Assembly (NCBI RefSeq): GCF_014773265.1
Contig: NZ_JACWMY010000009.1
Location: 1 to 64,000 of the forward strand
DNA length: 64,000 nucleotides
DNA from: Mucilaginibacter pankratovii
GTDB lineage: Bacteria; Bacteroidota; Bacteroidia; Sphingobacteriales; Sphingobacteriaceae
Direction: 5' to 3'
In this document: piece by piece, positions 51,701-60,875 of the stretch
How the letters are laid out: each line of letters begins with the position of its first letter
How positions within the stretch are numbered: position 1 is the stretch's first letter
Translations under genes and position numbers: made by a program
Notes under the pieces: generated by a model
What the model saw: the letters and a program-made list of their open reading frames with translations, nothing else
Told to the model about the DNA's origin: nothing
The model's database searches: none

Positions 51701-51916
51701 ATCCACATGCCAATAATGGGCGGACTGGAAGCAGCAGGCATCATCCGCACCATGACCGATCCGTACTTTCAAAAATTACCCATCATAGCACTTACCGCAT
51801 CTATGCTGAGCAACCAGATGGGCCAGATAGAGCACGCCGGCATGAATGATTACATCCTGAAACCCTTCGACCCGACAACCCTGCACATGAAGTTGAGTAA
51901 GTATCAGAAACAATAG
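48788..51916 (+). CDS. Hybrid sensor histidine kinase, GAF and four PAS domains
   Basis: 1042 residues and no membrane span, so cytoplasmic. Order: GAF domain (about 20-165, YICHVPIAFISFIDDSRQW), PAS 1 (about 175-295), PAS 2 (about 298-420), PAS 3 (about 423-545), PAS 4 (about 547-668), dimerisation domain with His684 in GVMSHEIRTPLNAVIGMSHLLL, ATPase domain (LVQILLNLVSNAVKFTATGG, GGTGLGLAISKRLIELH), and a receiver with Asp971 in VVLMDIHMPIMGG. PAS 2 and PAS 4 share LSLVASK, GVVI and AFEHITGY, showing tandem duplication. Four input domains suggest joint sensing of redox, light or small molecules. Confidence 0.92.
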   Translation: MDVAHHTPSELESRRVTALHSYDILDTMPEKEYDAITRLASYICHVPIAFISFIDDSRQWIKSTIGLDIEQVPVEDTFCQHTIKEDHLVVIPDLTKKEHFCDEEMVKGDFGLRFYASAPLIDPDGYRIGTLCVLDTHVRHITHEQQDALKVLASEVISHLVLRKQKKELERNLQVHKDFYTLFNNSSEIHLIAGADSNIELINNCIEDILGYTVDEATGRSLWSFVAGQNREQYVPVIEKAVATEKPFEIETKTVTRAGDIKWISWTAVYKVGKWYCSGRDITLHKKLISETEQLSLVASKIKNGVVISDADDRVIWTNAAFEHITGYNTGDVDGKFLSEVIKGRPKDEAAEMELIDAIKSKRSYEAELSMFTKDGEPKWISVTNSVIYASDGAIEKFIRIIIDITTRKRAEQDVEILSFAARKSPSGIMIRDNESRIVWMNESMEKIIGYTLEDLKGQTVGTKLVGAETDMEVFKGAVQKVKENKPYEVEIKIYKKDGTPVWVFISNSPLFNEAGSVERQIGVMVDITSRKKAEEELTMLSLVASKTTSGVVINDSEGKVEWVNDAFEHITGYGLVDVKDKHLGDTLKGELTDVSIISKARELSEKKQSFEVDLLIYRKDGQPVWISIINSVITDDAGKVDKYIEVIIDITSKKKAELELIAAKEEALQLSRAKDMFIGVMSHEIRTPLNAVIGMSHLLLDDNPLESQKENLSILKFSAENLMTLINDVLDFTKIETGNIELENAHVNIRDMIQGVTASMQYRAAEKNIYLKSAIENATPAVVIGDRARLVQILLNLVSNAVKFTATGGVDIDLKVIEETKKTVRIRFAVTDSGIGIAKNKLNTIFESFKQAEANTTREYGGTGLGLAISKRLIELHDSRINVDSIPGQGSTFWFTITFKKLDDQTINNSNKVETGLNINVLVVDDNQINRLLINKVLKKWGATADFAENGQEAIDKLEAFKNFDVVLMDIHMPIMGGLEAAGIIRTMTDPYFQKLPIIALTASMLSNQMGQIEHAGMNDYILKPFDPTTLHMKLSKYQKQ

Positions 51917-52012
51917 GTAGAGGTTAGTTAGTTGGAGGTCAGAGATTAGAAAAATATCGAACACCGAATGCTGAATTTCGAATGATGAAGTTTAGCCGCT
52001 GTCAATAATACG

Positions 52013-52037
52013 AAGCGTTCCTACGGAGCGCTTTTTT
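52013..52037 (+). terminator. Intrinsic terminator of the hybrid kinase unit
   Basis: AAGCGTTCC pairs with GGAGCGCTT (one G-T pair), three-base loop, then six T. 96 bases after the stop. Confidence 0.75.
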
Positions 52038-52159
52038 GTTTTATGATGATTTTCTACCCACGAGATGTGCCGATGGCACTTGGGCATTATTCTATACAAC
52101 ATTGGCATTAAAAGACATGCAAAATCAATCGGTGAAATCATTCTACAATCGGTGCAATC

Positions 52160-52858
52160 CTAAATTGCATAAGCCATAGTAGCTATACTCAGCGTCAGTC
52201 CCGGCACTTTAAGCAATTCTATCCCACAGGCCTCCAGGGTAGCACCCGTAGTTACGGTATCATCTACTAATAAGATATGTTTATTTGCCAGCCGCTCGGG
52301 GTGTGCAACAGCAAACACCTCCTGCATATTCTCAAACCGGGCAAACCGCGATTTATGCGTTTGCGTTTTGGTAGCCACCGCACGGATGAGGTTATCCACC
52401 TCTACCGTTGCATTTAATTTTTCGGCAAGGCCATGGGCAAAGCAAGCGCTTTGATTATAGCCGCGCTCCTTCATCCGCTTTTTGTGGAGCGGTACGGGGA
52501 TAATATAATCGGCTGTTTTAAAAATATCGTTCTCCGCAAGTTGCCTGCCCGCTACCTCGCCCAATATATTGCCTATGCGTTGTTGCCCATCGTACTTAAA
52601 GTGGTGCATCATTTGTTGCACTTTGCCGCCTTTGTTAAAAAAGTAAAGCGCGTAGGCCGCCCGCACTGGCAGTTTGCCCCAAAATTGCTGCGCCACAATG
52701 TTATCGGGCTGCTGGTGAAAGTTGGTGTAGGGGAGGTTGTACAGGCAGTTGGTGCAAATAAGATCTTCCCCGGCAACCAAACTGGCATGGCAGGCCGCGC
52801 ATAGCTCCGGGAATATCAGCGATATAAAATCGGAAAGGTAGCGGCGCAGGAGATTCAT
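52160..52858 (-). CDS. ComF family phosphoribosyltransferase-like protein
   Basis: 232 residues. N-terminal zinc-finger-like Cys pairs (PELCAACHASLVAGEDLICTNC at about 16-37), a helical middle (FFNKGGKVQQMMHHFKYDGQQRIGNILG), and the PRPP-binding motif HILLVDDTVTTGATLEACG near residue 195. ComF proteins aid DNA uptake in naturally competent bacteria; in many others the role is unclear. Stands alone. Confidence 0.92.
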   Translation of the reverse strand: MNLLRRYLSDFISLIFPELCAACHASLVAGEDLICTNCLYNLPYTNFHQQPDNIVAQQFWGKLPVRAAYALYFFNKGGKVQQMMHHFKYDGQQRIGNILGEVAGRQLAENDIFKTADYIIPVPLHKKRMKERGYNQSACFAHGLAEKLNATVEVDNLIRAVATKTQTHKSRFARFENMQEVFAVAHPERLANKHILLVDDTVTTGATLEACGIELLKVPGLTLSIATMAYAI

Positions 52859-52875
52859 TAGTACAATAATTAATC

Positions 52876-53283
52876 TTATTGTATAAAATGAATTTTCAAC
52901 ACAGTATGTGGTTGGAGGCGCCTAAAATCTTTAATATTACAGGTGTAAAGATCTGTGCAATGTTGTTCGGCAATGGCAACGTGTAAGCAATCGCTAAAGT
53001 TTCTATAACCGATAATTCCTGCCAATTCGGTTGCCCTTTTAAATTCAGGCAAATTATACTCAATGGGGTTTAATTGCGTAAGAAAGTCTATGTGTGAAGT
53101 AGTTGAACGGGAAGGTTGGTTAAGTTTGCCTAAAACGAATGCGGCTTCTTGAACGCTTAGCCAAGATATTGATAAATTGCCTCCGGATACAAATTTGTTC
53201 AATAAAGTTTTTACCTGTGTATGTAACGCTGGATTTTGCTTGATTAAAGAATGAACCAATACATCGGTATCAATGTAGTGCAT
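52876..53283 (-). CDS. PIN-domain toxin (VapC-like)
   Basis: 135 residues. Acidic PIN residues seen: Asp5 and Asp7 in HYIDTDVLVH, Glu46 in SVQEAAF, Asp98 in FSDCLHVAIAEQHC, Asp119 in TCNIKDFRRL. The family cleaves RNA, usually tRNA or rRNA. The antitoxin gene lies 5 bases upstream, the common order. Confidence 0.88.
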   Translation of the reverse strand: MHYIDTDVLVHSLIKQNPALHTQVKTLLNKFVSGGNLSISWLSVQEAAFVLGKLNQPSRSTTSHIDFLTQLNPIEYNLPEFKRATELAGIIGYRNFSDCLHVAIAEQHCTDLYTCNIKDFRRLQPHTVLKIHFIQ

Positions 53284-53288
53284 AGATA

Positions 53289-53537
53289 TTAAAAGCCGCG
53301 GCTGTGTGATTCTTTGATAAGAGCGTGAATGTCAATATCCGGAGAAATAATAGGTGCGTTTTTACTGTTCTCCTCTATCATCTTAAGCAGTTTTTCTTTA
53401 TCCCTAACAGGCTCTGCAGTTTTGTTATCTATCGACTTAACGGTGATCTCAACTTCCTGCCCGGTAAACATGGTTTTAAGAGATTCAAGAAACTCTATGC
53501 TTAGTTCTTTTGCTTTTAAGCGGTATGTTGTTTGCAT
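53289..53537 (-). CDS. Antitoxin of the PIN-domain module
   Basis: 82 residues. N-terminal YRLKAKELSIEFLESLKTMFTGQEVEITVKSID resembles the small Bacteroidota antitoxins that pair with PIN proteins (a beta-alpha-beta DNA-binding start). The tail (ISPDIDIHALIKESHSRGF) is likely the toxin-wrapping part. Starts with ATG 53537 and ends 5 bases before the PIN gene. Confidence 0.8.
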   Translation of the reverse strand: MQTTYRLKAKELSIEFLESLKTMFTGQEVEITVKSIDNKTAEPVRDKEKLLKMIEENSKNAPIISPDIDIHALIKESHSRGF

Positions 53538-53579
53538 GATAAATCAAATATAACTAAAACACAAATAAATCCAAAGCGC

Positions 53580-54653
53580 TTACGCTTCCTCCGCTATCGC
53601 TTTATCCTTCTCTTTAATAGCTAATTGCCCGCAAGCAGCATCAATATCTTTACCGCGGCTGCGACGCAGGTTGGTATTTACGCCCTGGCTGCGCAAGTAA
53701 TCGGCAAAGGCCTCTACCTTATCTTCACCGGCGTTAATGTAGCTGGCGAAAGAGATAGGGTTATACTCAATGATATTTACCTTGCAGGGGATGTGCCTGC
53801 AAAACTTAGCCAGCTCCATGGCATCCTGTATGTTGTCGTTTACACCATCAAAAATAATGTACTCGTAGGTTACTGCGTTCTTGGTTTTGGCGTAGAAGTA
53901 TTTTAGGGCATCAGCCAGCGCTTTTAACGAGTTTTGCTCGTTAATGGGCATAATGGTGTTGCGCTTTTCGTCGTTAGCGGCGTGCAGCGATAAAGCAAGG
54001 TTGAATTTTACCTCGTCGTCGCCAAGTTTGCGAATCATTTTGGCGATGCCGGCGGTAGATACCGTAATACGCTTGGCCGCCATACCCAGGCCATCGGGCG
54101 AGGTGATGCGCTCGATGGATTTCATCACGTTGGCGTAGTTAAGCAAAGGCTCGCCCATGCCCATGTACACAATGTTTGATAGCGGGATGCCGTAATTTTC
54201 GCGGGCTTGTTTATCAATCAGTACTACCTGGTCGTAAATCTCATCGGGGTTAAGGTTGCGCTTGCGCTCCATATAACCGGTGGCGCAAAATTTACAGGTT
54301 AGGCTGCAACCCACCTGCGATGATACACAGGCCGTCATTCTGTCGGCGGTTGGAATTAAAACACCCTCAATTAAGTGGGTATCGTGTAAAATAAAAGAAT
54401 TTTTTATAGTTTTATCAGCACTAACCTGTGAAGTATTTATTTTAACGTTATTGATAATAAATTTCTCATCAAGTTTAGTACGGAGTTCTTTTGAAATATT
54501 GCTCATGTCCTCAAAAGACAAGCATGATTTTTTCCACAGCCATTCGTACACCTGTTTGGCCCTGAAAGCCTTTTCATCCATCTGGATAAAATGCGCCTGA
54601 AGTGCCTGAAGGTCAAGGCTGCGGATATCAATTTTGTCTTTTTTTGCGTTCAC
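53580..54653 (-). CDS. rlmN: Dual-specificity RNA methyltransferase RlmN
   Basis: 357 residues, GTG start. Radical SAM enzyme that makes m2A in 23S rRNA (A2503) and tRNA (A37). The cluster Cys motif is CSLTCKFCATGYMERKRNL, with VYMGMGEPLLNYANV next; the methylation-critical Cys is in the C-terminal DAACGQLA segment. Upstream region 54654-54798 is AT-rich and shared with the divergent amidohydrolase. Confidence 0.97.
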   Translation of the reverse strand: MNAKKDKIDIRSLDLQALQAHFIQMDEKAFRAKQVYEWLWKKSCLSFEDMSNISKELRTKLDEKFIINNVKINTSQVSADKTIKNSFILHDTHLIEGVLIPTADRMTACVSSQVGCSLTCKFCATGYMERKRNLNPDEIYDQVVLIDKQARENYGIPLSNIVYMGMGEPLLNYANVMKSIERITSPDGLGMAAKRITVSTAGIAKMIRKLGDDEVKFNLALSLHAANDEKRNTIMPINEQNSLKALADALKYFYAKTKNAVTYEYIIFDGVNDNIQDAMELAKFCRHIPCKVNIIEYNPISFASYINAGEDKVEAFADYLRSQGVNTNLRRSRGKDIDAACGQLAIKEKDKAIAEEA

Positions 54654-54798
54654 AGTACAAAAGTACTTAAATTTAAAAATTCCGATGCCTTTTTAAAGTC
54701 ATTCTTTTATAGTGTTAAAAACAATAACTAAAAGTTAATTGTATTTACTAAAATTGGGTGGAGTTAAATTTTTTTTAGAAGATGCCATTTTACACTGA

Positions 54799-55971
54799 AT
54801 GAAAAGTTTTACAGCCGATTACGTTTACCCAGTTTGTGCCGATCCAATTAAAAATGGAATAGTAACAGTAGATGATGCCGGAAAAATAATCTCTATTACC
54901 GATAACCAATCTCCTGATCTACAAAATGTTCCCGCAGAGCGCCTGAGTGGCGTTATCATCCCGGGGTTTATCAACACCCACTGCCATACCGAACTCTCCC
55001 ATCTTAAAGGCAAGATCGTCGCCGGCAACGGGCTCATCAGTTTTATAAAAGATGTACAGAATTTTAGGAATACCGAGAAGCAAGCCATTATAGAAGCCGC
55101 CGAAAGTGCCGACGAGGAGATGTACAACAATGGAATTGTAGCCATTGCCGATACCAGTAACAGCAATTTTACGATAGATCTGAAGGCAAAAAGCAAGCAG
55201 TATTACCACACTTTTGTGGAGATATTTGGCTTTTTACCCGAGAGCGCAGAAGAACTCTTTGCTAAAGCGCTGGCCCTGGCCGGGGAATTTAAACCGCAAT
55301 CGGTATCTGTTACCGCTCACGCCCCTTACTCGGTATCTAAAGAATTATTTAAGCTGATCAAACGGCATAGCGATAGCGGTGAGAACCTGCTGAGCATTCA
55401 TAACCAGGAGTGCGAGGATGAGAATAAGTTTTACCGCTATAAGATGGGCGGTTTTATAGACATGTATAAGCACTTCGGTATCAACATAGATTACTTTCGG
55501 CCGCAGGCGCGTAACTCCTTGCAATCTATTATACCGCTGCTTACCAACCGGCAAAAAATATTGATGGTGCACAATACCTGCACCAATTTAAAGGATATCT
55601 ATTTTATCAAGCGGTTCGACAGGAAGATAAACTGGTGCTTTTGCCCCAATGCCAATATGTATATAGAAAAGCGCCTGCCCAAAGTGGAGCTTTTTGTAAA
55701 CCAGGGGCTTAATATTACCCTGGGTACCGATAGCCTGGCCTCAAACGATAAGCTTTGCATCCTAAGCGAAATGCGCACGCTGCAGCAAAACATCCCTTCG
55801 CTAAGTTTTGATACCCTGCTGCAATGGGGCACCAGTAACGGAGCCAAATTTTTGGGCATCGATAACGAAAAGGGGACCCTTGAAGTTGGTAAAACCCCGG
55901 GACTCAACCTCATCACCGGCCTCGACGGAAACAAAATTACCCCGGAAACGAAAGTTCGCAGGTTAATTTGA
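54799..55971 (+). CDS. Amidohydrolase-family deaminase (ATZ/TRZ-like)
   Basis: 390 residues. Metal site residues: GFINTHCHTELSHLKG (HxH), VSVTAHAPYSVSKELF (His), LSIHNQECEDENKFY (His), and Asp in ITLGTDSLASNDKLC. Close to cytosine/guanine/S-adenosylhomocysteine deaminases and to aminodeoxyfutalosine deaminase; the latter would fit a menaquinone-using Bacteroidota but I cannot tell from sequence. Monocistronic; AT-rich repeats separate it from the acylphosphatase. Confidence 0.85.
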   Translation: MKSFTADYVYPVCADPIKNGIVTVDDAGKIISITDNQSPDLQNVPAERLSGVIIPGFINTHCHTELSHLKGKIVAGNGLISFIKDVQNFRNTEKQAIIEAAESADEEMYNNGIVAIADTSNSNFTIDLKAKSKQYYHTFVEIFGFLPESAEELFAKALALAGEFKPQSVSVTAHAPYSVSKELFKLIKRHSDSGENLLSIHNQECEDENKFYRYKMGGFIDMYKHFGINIDYFRPQARNSLQSIIPLLTNRQKILMVHNTCTNLKDIYFIKRFDRKINWCFCPNANMYIEKRLPKVELFVNQGLNITLGTDSLASNDKLCILSEMRTLQQNIPSLSFDTLLQWGTSNGAKFLGIDNEKGTLEVGKTPGLNLITGLDGNKITPETKVRRLI

Positions 55972-55980
55972 AAATGAAAT

Positions 55981-56103
55981 GATTTGAAGATTTGAAAATC
56001 AATTGCCGGTTTCAGATATAACCACTTAATTTGAAAAGCAATTACGTTTTTAAGTTGTTGCCATTTTAATCTTCAAATTAGCACATCTTCAAATTTTCAA
56101 ATC
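55981..56103. repeat. AT-rich inverted repeat GATTTGAA/TTCAAATC
   Basis: Arms 55981-56000 (GATTTGAAGATTTGAAAATC) and 56085-56103 (ATCTTCAAATTTTCAAATC) are near inverted copies about 85 bases apart. Similar ATTTGAA repeats are seen between genes in other Sphingobacteriaceae. Sits directly before the acylphosphatase start. Confidence 0.6.
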
Positions 56104-56106
56104 AAA

Positions 56107-56379
56107 ATGAAGCATCTCGATATTACAGTAAAAGGCAAAGTGCAGGGCGTTTCTTTCCGGGTGGCGGCAAAAGCCGTTGCCGATCAGCTTGGCGTGCGGG
56201 GGCTTGTGCGTAATCAGCCTAATGGCGATGTGTTTATTGAAGCCGAAGCCGATGATTTTATGATGGATATGTTTTTAGAATGGTGCCACGAAGGCGCGGA
56301 ACACGCCGTAGTTACCGGTGTGGAAACGCATGATGGCGAATTAAAAAACTATCGTAATTTTGAGGTTGTAAAAAAATAG
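56107..56379 (+). CDS. acyP: Acylphosphatase
   Basis: 90 residues, family length. Signature KVQGVSFRVAAKAVADQ with the phosphate-binding Arg and GLVRNQPNGDVFIEAEAD with the catalytic Asn. Hydrolyses carboxyl-phosphate mixed anhydrides. The first gene of a plus-strand run that continues to the window end. Confidence 0.95.
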   Translation: MKHLDITVKGKVQGVSFRVAAKAVADQLGVRGLVRNQPNGDVFIEAEADDFMMDMFLEWCHEGAEHAVVTGVETHDGELKNYRNFEVVKK

Positions 56380-56405
56380 TTCGGTACACCTTAAGCTCCC
56401 TCTGA

Positions 56406-57908
56406 TTGTCAACCGCAAAAAAATTCGCCGGGCAAACTTTTGTATATGGTTTAAGCACCATTGCCGGCCGTGTACTCAGTTTTTTTCTGACGCCGATATA
56501 CACACGCACCTTCTCCACAAAAGTATATGGCATATTCGGAAACCTGTATAGCTATGCTTCCATACTGAATGCCCTGCTGGCCTTCGGGATGGAGACCACA
56601 TTTTTCAGGTATCTCAACAAACGGCCCGATGATAAGCAAACTGTTTATAACAACGCGTTCGGTGCTGTTTTGGCGATGTCCTTATTGTTTTTAGCGCTTA
56701 CCTTTCCTTTTGCCGGGTTAATCACAAGCTGGATCCGCATAGATTCATCTACACCCGTATCCGAGTATATCCTGTTTATCAAATTTTTTATTGGTACGCT
56801 GGTGGTTGATGCCATTTCGGTGATACCGTTTGCCAAGATCCGTGCCGACGGGCGCCCGGGCCGGTACGGGATGCTGAAGTTTGTAAACGTAATGATGTTT
56901 GTAAGCTTAAACCTCATGTTCATTTACCTGTTGCCGGCTATTGTTAAGCACAACTGGCCCGGTGCCGGCTTGATAGCGCCCTGGTTTAAGCAGGGCTGGA
57001 TAGGTTATGTATTCCTTTCGAATTTTATTGCCAACTCCATTACCGCAATAATGCTGCTGCCCGAGTTTTTAAAGCTGCGGCCCAAATTTAGTAAAGAGCT
57101 ACTCACGGAGATGCTGATGTACAGCTGGCCGGTGCTTATTGCAAACTTCTCTTACCTTGTAAACGAAAACCTGGATAAAATTCTTTTGGGTAAATTATTA
57201 CCGCTTAACGAAAGCGCTACCCAGGTAGGTATCTATTCGGCATGTTCCAAAATCTCGGTATTCCTTAGCATATTTGTAAACGCCTTCAGGCTGGGTGCCG
57301 AACCATTCTTTTTCAGTCATGCAAAAAACAAGAACGCTACACAAACCTATGCCCGTATTATGCACTATTTTGTGATAGCGGTTTGTATGATATTTGTGGC
57401 GCTGGTGGCCAATATAGAGTTGCTTAAGTATTTTATAAAGGGGAAGGATGCCGCGCAAACGGCCTTGTACTGGTCGGGCATTAAGGTGATACCCGTGCTG
57501 CTTTTTGGCTATGTAAGTTTGGGTATTTATATGAATTTATCGGTTTGGTATAAGCTTACCGATCAAACAAAATACGGGCTGTACATATCGGGCATTGGCG
57601 CTTTGGTAACCATTGTGCTCAATGTTATCTTCATCCCTTTTTACGGTTACATTGCCTCGGCCTGGATCTCGCTTAGCACTTACACTACCATGATGGTGCT
57701 ATCGTACCTGTGGGGGCAAAAACATTATCCTATCCCTTACCTCTTAAAAAAGAACCTCACTTATATCATAATATCGCTCGCACTCGTTTACTTATCATTC
57801 AGCATATTTAAGCGCAATATATTTATCAGCAACGGCTTGTTTATTTTATTTGCACTGGGGGCATTGTATACCGAACGAAAAGAACTAAAAGCTATATTTA
57901 GCAAATGA
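56406..57908 (+). CDS. Polysaccharide/O-antigen flippase (MATE-like, Wzx family)
   Basis: 500 residues with 12-14 membrane segments. A TTG start is chosen because a stop lies directly upstream in frame, and the first membrane span and the family start ([31 protein letters not shown]) precede any ATG. Resembles lipopolysaccharide biosynthesis translocases of Bacteroidota, moving lipid-linked sugars across the inner membrane. The dut gene overlaps its stop by 4 bases. Confidence 0.88.
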   Translation: MSTAKKFAGQTFVYGLSTIAGRVLSFFLTPIYTRTFSTKVYGIFGNLYSYASILNALLAFGMETTFFRYLNKRPDDKQTVYNNAFGAVLAMSLLFLALTFPFAGLITSWIRIDSSTPVSEYILFIKFFIGTLVVDAISVIPFAKIRADGRPGRYGMLKFVNVMMFVSLNLMFIYLLPAIVKHNWPGAGLIAPWFKQGWIGYVFLSNFIANSITAIMLLPEFLKLRPKFSKELLTEMLMYSWPVLIANFSYLVNENLDKILLGKLLPLNESATQVGIYSACSKISVFLSIFVNAFRLGAEPFFFSHAKNKNATQTYARIMHYFVIAVCMIFVALVANIELLKYFIKGKDAAQTALYWSGIKVIPVLLFGYVSLGIYMNLSVWYKLTDQTKYGLYISGIGALVTIVLNVIFIPFYGYIASAWISLSTYTTMMVLSYLWGQKHYPIPYLLKKNLTYIIISLALVYLSFSIFKRNIFISNGLFILFALGALYTERKELKAIFSK

Positions 57909-58339
57909 ACATCAGGGTAATCAACAGATCTAAAAATACTTTACCGGCTTACGAAACGCTCCATGCCGCCGGGATGGATCTGCGTGCCGAGCTGGAGGCC
58001 CCCGTTATTTTAAAACCACTGGAGCGCCAGCTGATAGCCACGGGGCTTTATATTGAGCTGCCCGAAGGCTACGAAGCACAGATCCGTCCCCGCAGCGGTT
58101 TGGCCTATAAACATGGTATCGGCATTGTAAACTCACCGGGTACTATTGATGCCGATTACCGCGGCGAAATAAAGGTACTGCTGGTGAACCTTTCTAACAT
58201 TGATTTTGAGATAAACACCGGCGACCGGATTGCCCAGATGGTAGTGGCCAAACACGAGCAGGTGAAATGGGAAGAGGTTGACACGCTGAGCGACACCACC
58301 CGGGGTGCAGGCGGTTACGGCCATACTGGTAAAAGCTAA
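57905..58339 (+). CDS. dut: dUTP diphosphatase
   Basis: 144 residues, trimeric type. Motifs: GMDLRAEL (1), [12 protein letters not shown] (2), [13 protein letters not shown] (3, with catalytic Asp), GDRIAQMV (4), [10 protein letters not shown] (5). Removes dUTP and supplies dUMP. ATGA overlap with the flippase gene. Confidence 0.97.
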   Translation: MNIRVINRSKNTLPAYETLHAAGMDLRAELEAPVILKPLERQLIATGLYIELPEGYEAQIRPRSGLAYKHGIGIVNSPGTIDADYRGEIKVLLVNLSNIDFEINTGDRIAQMVVAKHEQVKWEEVDTLSDTTRGAGGYGHTGKS

Positions 58340-58342
58340 ATA

Positions 58343-60088
58343 ATGAAGAAAGCGGCATTTATAATACTGTTGGGTGGTTTGTGTACCACGGCATTTGCTC
58401 AAAAAAGGAGCAATGGCGATGGCGCGTCCCTAAAGCAGCTGAGCGCCTCAGATAGTAGCCGGGTAAAGGAGCTGTTCTTTTCGGCCATCCGCCAAAAAAC
58501 AATTGATAATACCAGGCTCGCGACCGAGTTGTTTGGCCAGGTGCTGGCTATCGACCCAAACAACGATGCCTCGATGTATGAACTGGCCAACCTGCAAAAA
58601 GCGCAGAACAATTACCAGGCAGCAGCCCCGCTGTTAGAAAAAGCAACCGCTGTAAGCCCCGATAACGAATGGTACTGGCTGGCCCTTGCCGATAGCTACG
58701 AAAAAGCAAACGACCTGGTGAAACTACAGGGCGCCTTTGATCAACTGATCCGAATTAACCCCGATAAGCCCGGCTATTATTTTGGCAAGGCAAGTGTTTA
58801 CTCGGTGCAGCGCAAGTACGATGAAGCCATAAAACTATACGATAAGGTAGAAACCATAACCGGCCCAACGGAAGAATTGCAAAGCAACCGCCAAAAAATT
58901 TACCTGATACAGGGTAAGGTTGATAAAGCATCAGACGGGCTGGAGAAAATGATTGCCGATAACCCTAATGAGGCCCGCCATTACCTGATGCTTGCTGAAC
59001 TGTATAATTCCAACGGGTTAAACGATAAGGCGATAGAGGTATTGAATAAAGGTGTTGCCGCGCTTGATAAGGAAAAGAACAATGGGCTTGGTTATGGCCT
59101 GCTGCACATGGCCCTGGCCGATGTTTATAAGGATAAAAAAGACCCGGTGGCCAGCTTTAATGAGCGGAAGATAGCCTTTGCTAACCCGGATATTGATGTG
59201 GAGCAAAAGGTGCGCGTGATACAGGACTATGTTCCCCAACTTACCGACCCTAAACTGAAGGTACAGGTGCTGGAACTTAGCCGCTTGCTTACGGTTGCCC
59301 ACCCCGGCAGCGATAAGGCATTTGCCATTTACGGCGATATGCTGGTACAAACAGAACAGTATCGCGAAGCAAAACCGGTGTATAAAAAATCGGTAGGGCT
59401 AAATCCGCAATCATATCAGGTACACGAGCAATTGGTACGCATAGAAATGGCCGAAAGCGATTTTGAAGGCGCTATAAAAGATGGCGAGAACGCGCTCAGC
59501 TATTTCCCCAACCAGGCGTGGATGAATTATTTGGTAGGCATAGCCTGGCAGCAAAACAAAAACTACAACAAAGCCCTTGGTTATTTAAAAAACGCGGCGG
59601 GCTTAGAGGCTACCGATAAGGACATGCTTTCGCAATGCTACTCGGCTATGGGCGATTGCTATCATTCCATCAGCGATAACAAAAGTTCGGATGAGGCTTA
59701 CGAGAAAGCGCTGAGCTACAACCCTGATAATGCTTTCACGCTGAACAATTATGCGTACTATTTGTCGTTAAGGAACGAGCACCTGGATAAGGCGGCGGCA
59801 ATGTCTAAACACAGTACCGAGCTGCAGCCCAACACCGCTTCGTTTGAAGATACTTACGCTTGGATCTTATTCAGGCAGAAGAACTACGCCGAAGCAAAGG
59901 TTTGGATAGAGAAGTCGCTCGCGCATGATAAAACAGACAGCGCGGTAAAGACAGAACACTATGGCGATATCCTGTTTTTTACAGGAGACACCAGCGGTGC
60001 CCTACAAAATTGGGAAAAAGCCAAAAAACAAGGTGGCACGTCGCCGGCATTAGAGAAAAAAATAAATGAGAAAAAATATTCTGAATAA
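58343..60088 (+). CDS. Periplasmic TPR protein
   Basis: 581 residues. Signal peptide about 1-19 (MKKAAFIILLGGLCTTAFA). At least eight tetratricopeptide units from residue 45 on, with typical G/A-Y-x-x-A spacing (for example ANDLVKLQGAFDQLIRINPD, YREAKPVYKKSVGLNPQ, LDKAAAMSKHSTELQPNTA). Probably a scaffold in envelope or LPS assembly, judged from neighbours. Starts 3 bases after dut and overlaps the next gene by 23 bases. Confidence 0.88.
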   Translation: MKKAAFIILLGGLCTTAFAQKRSNGDGASLKQLSASDSSRVKELFFSAIRQKTIDNTRLATELFGQVLAIDPNNDASMYELANLQKAQNNYQAAAPLLEKATAVSPDNEWYWLALADSYEKANDLVKLQGAFDQLIRINPDKPGYYFGKASVYSVQRKYDEAIKLYDKVETITGPTEELQSNRQKIYLIQGKVDKASDGLEKMIADNPNEARHYLMLAELYNSNGLNDKAIEVLNKGVAALDKEKNNGLGYGLLHMALADVYKDKKDPVASFNERKIAFANPDIDVEQKVRVIQDYVPQLTDPKLKVQVLELSRLLTVAHPGSDKAFAIYGDMLVQTEQYREAKPVYKKSVGLNPQSYQVHEQLVRIEMAESDFEGAIKDGENALSYFPNQAWMNYLVGIAWQQNKNYNKALGYLKNAAGLEATDKDMLSQCYSAMGDCYHSISDNKSSDEAYEKALSYNPDNAFTLNNYAYYLSLRNEHLDKAAAMSKHSTELQPNTASFEDTYAWILFRQKNYAEAKVWIEKSLAHDKTDSAVKTEHYGDILFFTGDTSGALQNWEKAKKQGGTSPALEKKINEKKYSE

Positions 60089-60857
60089 AATAGCCATCAT
60101 CCTTTTACTGATTATAGCGGCAAGCTGTAAATCAAAAAAACTGGTGGTGGTACAGCGCCCAACAAAGGATACGGCTGTTGTAAAAACAAACGATGTAGCC
60201 GAGCGGCTGGCAGCCATACGCGCCAAACAAGTCACCTTTAATACCTTTAGCGGCAAGGCCAAAACCAAACTGGTTATCAATAACGACGATAATGATTGTA
60301 CCCTCAATATCCGTGTAAACCGCGATCAGAAGATCTGGATCTCCATTACCGCCATAGCCGGCCTGGAGGTTGCCAGGGCATTGATAACGCCCGATAGCAT
60401 CCTGGTAATAAACCGTTTCCAAAACCTGTACTTAAAAAAACCGTTCAGCTATGTGCACAGGTTTGCAGGCAGGCAGATCAATTTTAAAACACTGCAGTCG
60501 TTATTAGTAGGCAACGCCATAGGCGAACTGCTGAACGAGGACGCCAAATTTACACCCGAGGGCAGCAATACAGGCGTAACCGGCGATTTACAAGGTATGG
60601 TGTATAAGCTATTACTTGGCCCCGATTTGAAGGTAACCCAAACTAACCTGGCCAACAAAAGCGCCGGGCAAACCTTGCAGGTGGCCAACCGGGTTTTTAT
60701 ACAGGCCGATAACCGCGTGGTACCATCGCAAATAGATATTACCTCTAACGCGCCGGGCAATAAAGTACTGGCTAATTTACGTTACACCACGGTAGAATTC
60801 GACCGTGTTTTAGAGTACCCGTTCAGTATTCCAAAAAGTTATCAACCTGCAGATTAA
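60066..60857 (+). CDS. DUF4292 lipoprotein
   Basis: 263 residues. Lipobox IAASC at about residue 17-21. DUF4292 pattern: NTFSGKAKTKLVINNDDNDCTLNIRVNRDQKIWISITAIAGLEVARALITPDSI, and the LLVGNAIGELLNEDAKF segment. A LolB/LolA-like outer-membrane fold has been suggested for related families. It shares 23 bases with the end of the TPR gene, so the two are translationally linked. Confidence 0.88.
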   Translation: MRKNILNKIAIILLLIIAASCKSKKLVVVQRPTKDTAVVKTNDVAERLAAIRAKQVTFNTFSGKAKTKLVINNDDNDCTLNIRVNRDQKIWISITAIAGLEVARALITPDSILVINRFQNLYLKKPFSYVHRFAGRQINFKTLQSLLVGNAIGELLNEDAKFTPEGSNTGVTGDLQGMVYKLLLGPDLKVTQTNLANKSAGQTLQVANRVFIQADNRVVPSQIDITSNAPGNKVLANLRYTTVEFDRVLEYPFSIPKSYQPAD

Positions 60858-60875
60858 AAATCATATTTTTGATGA

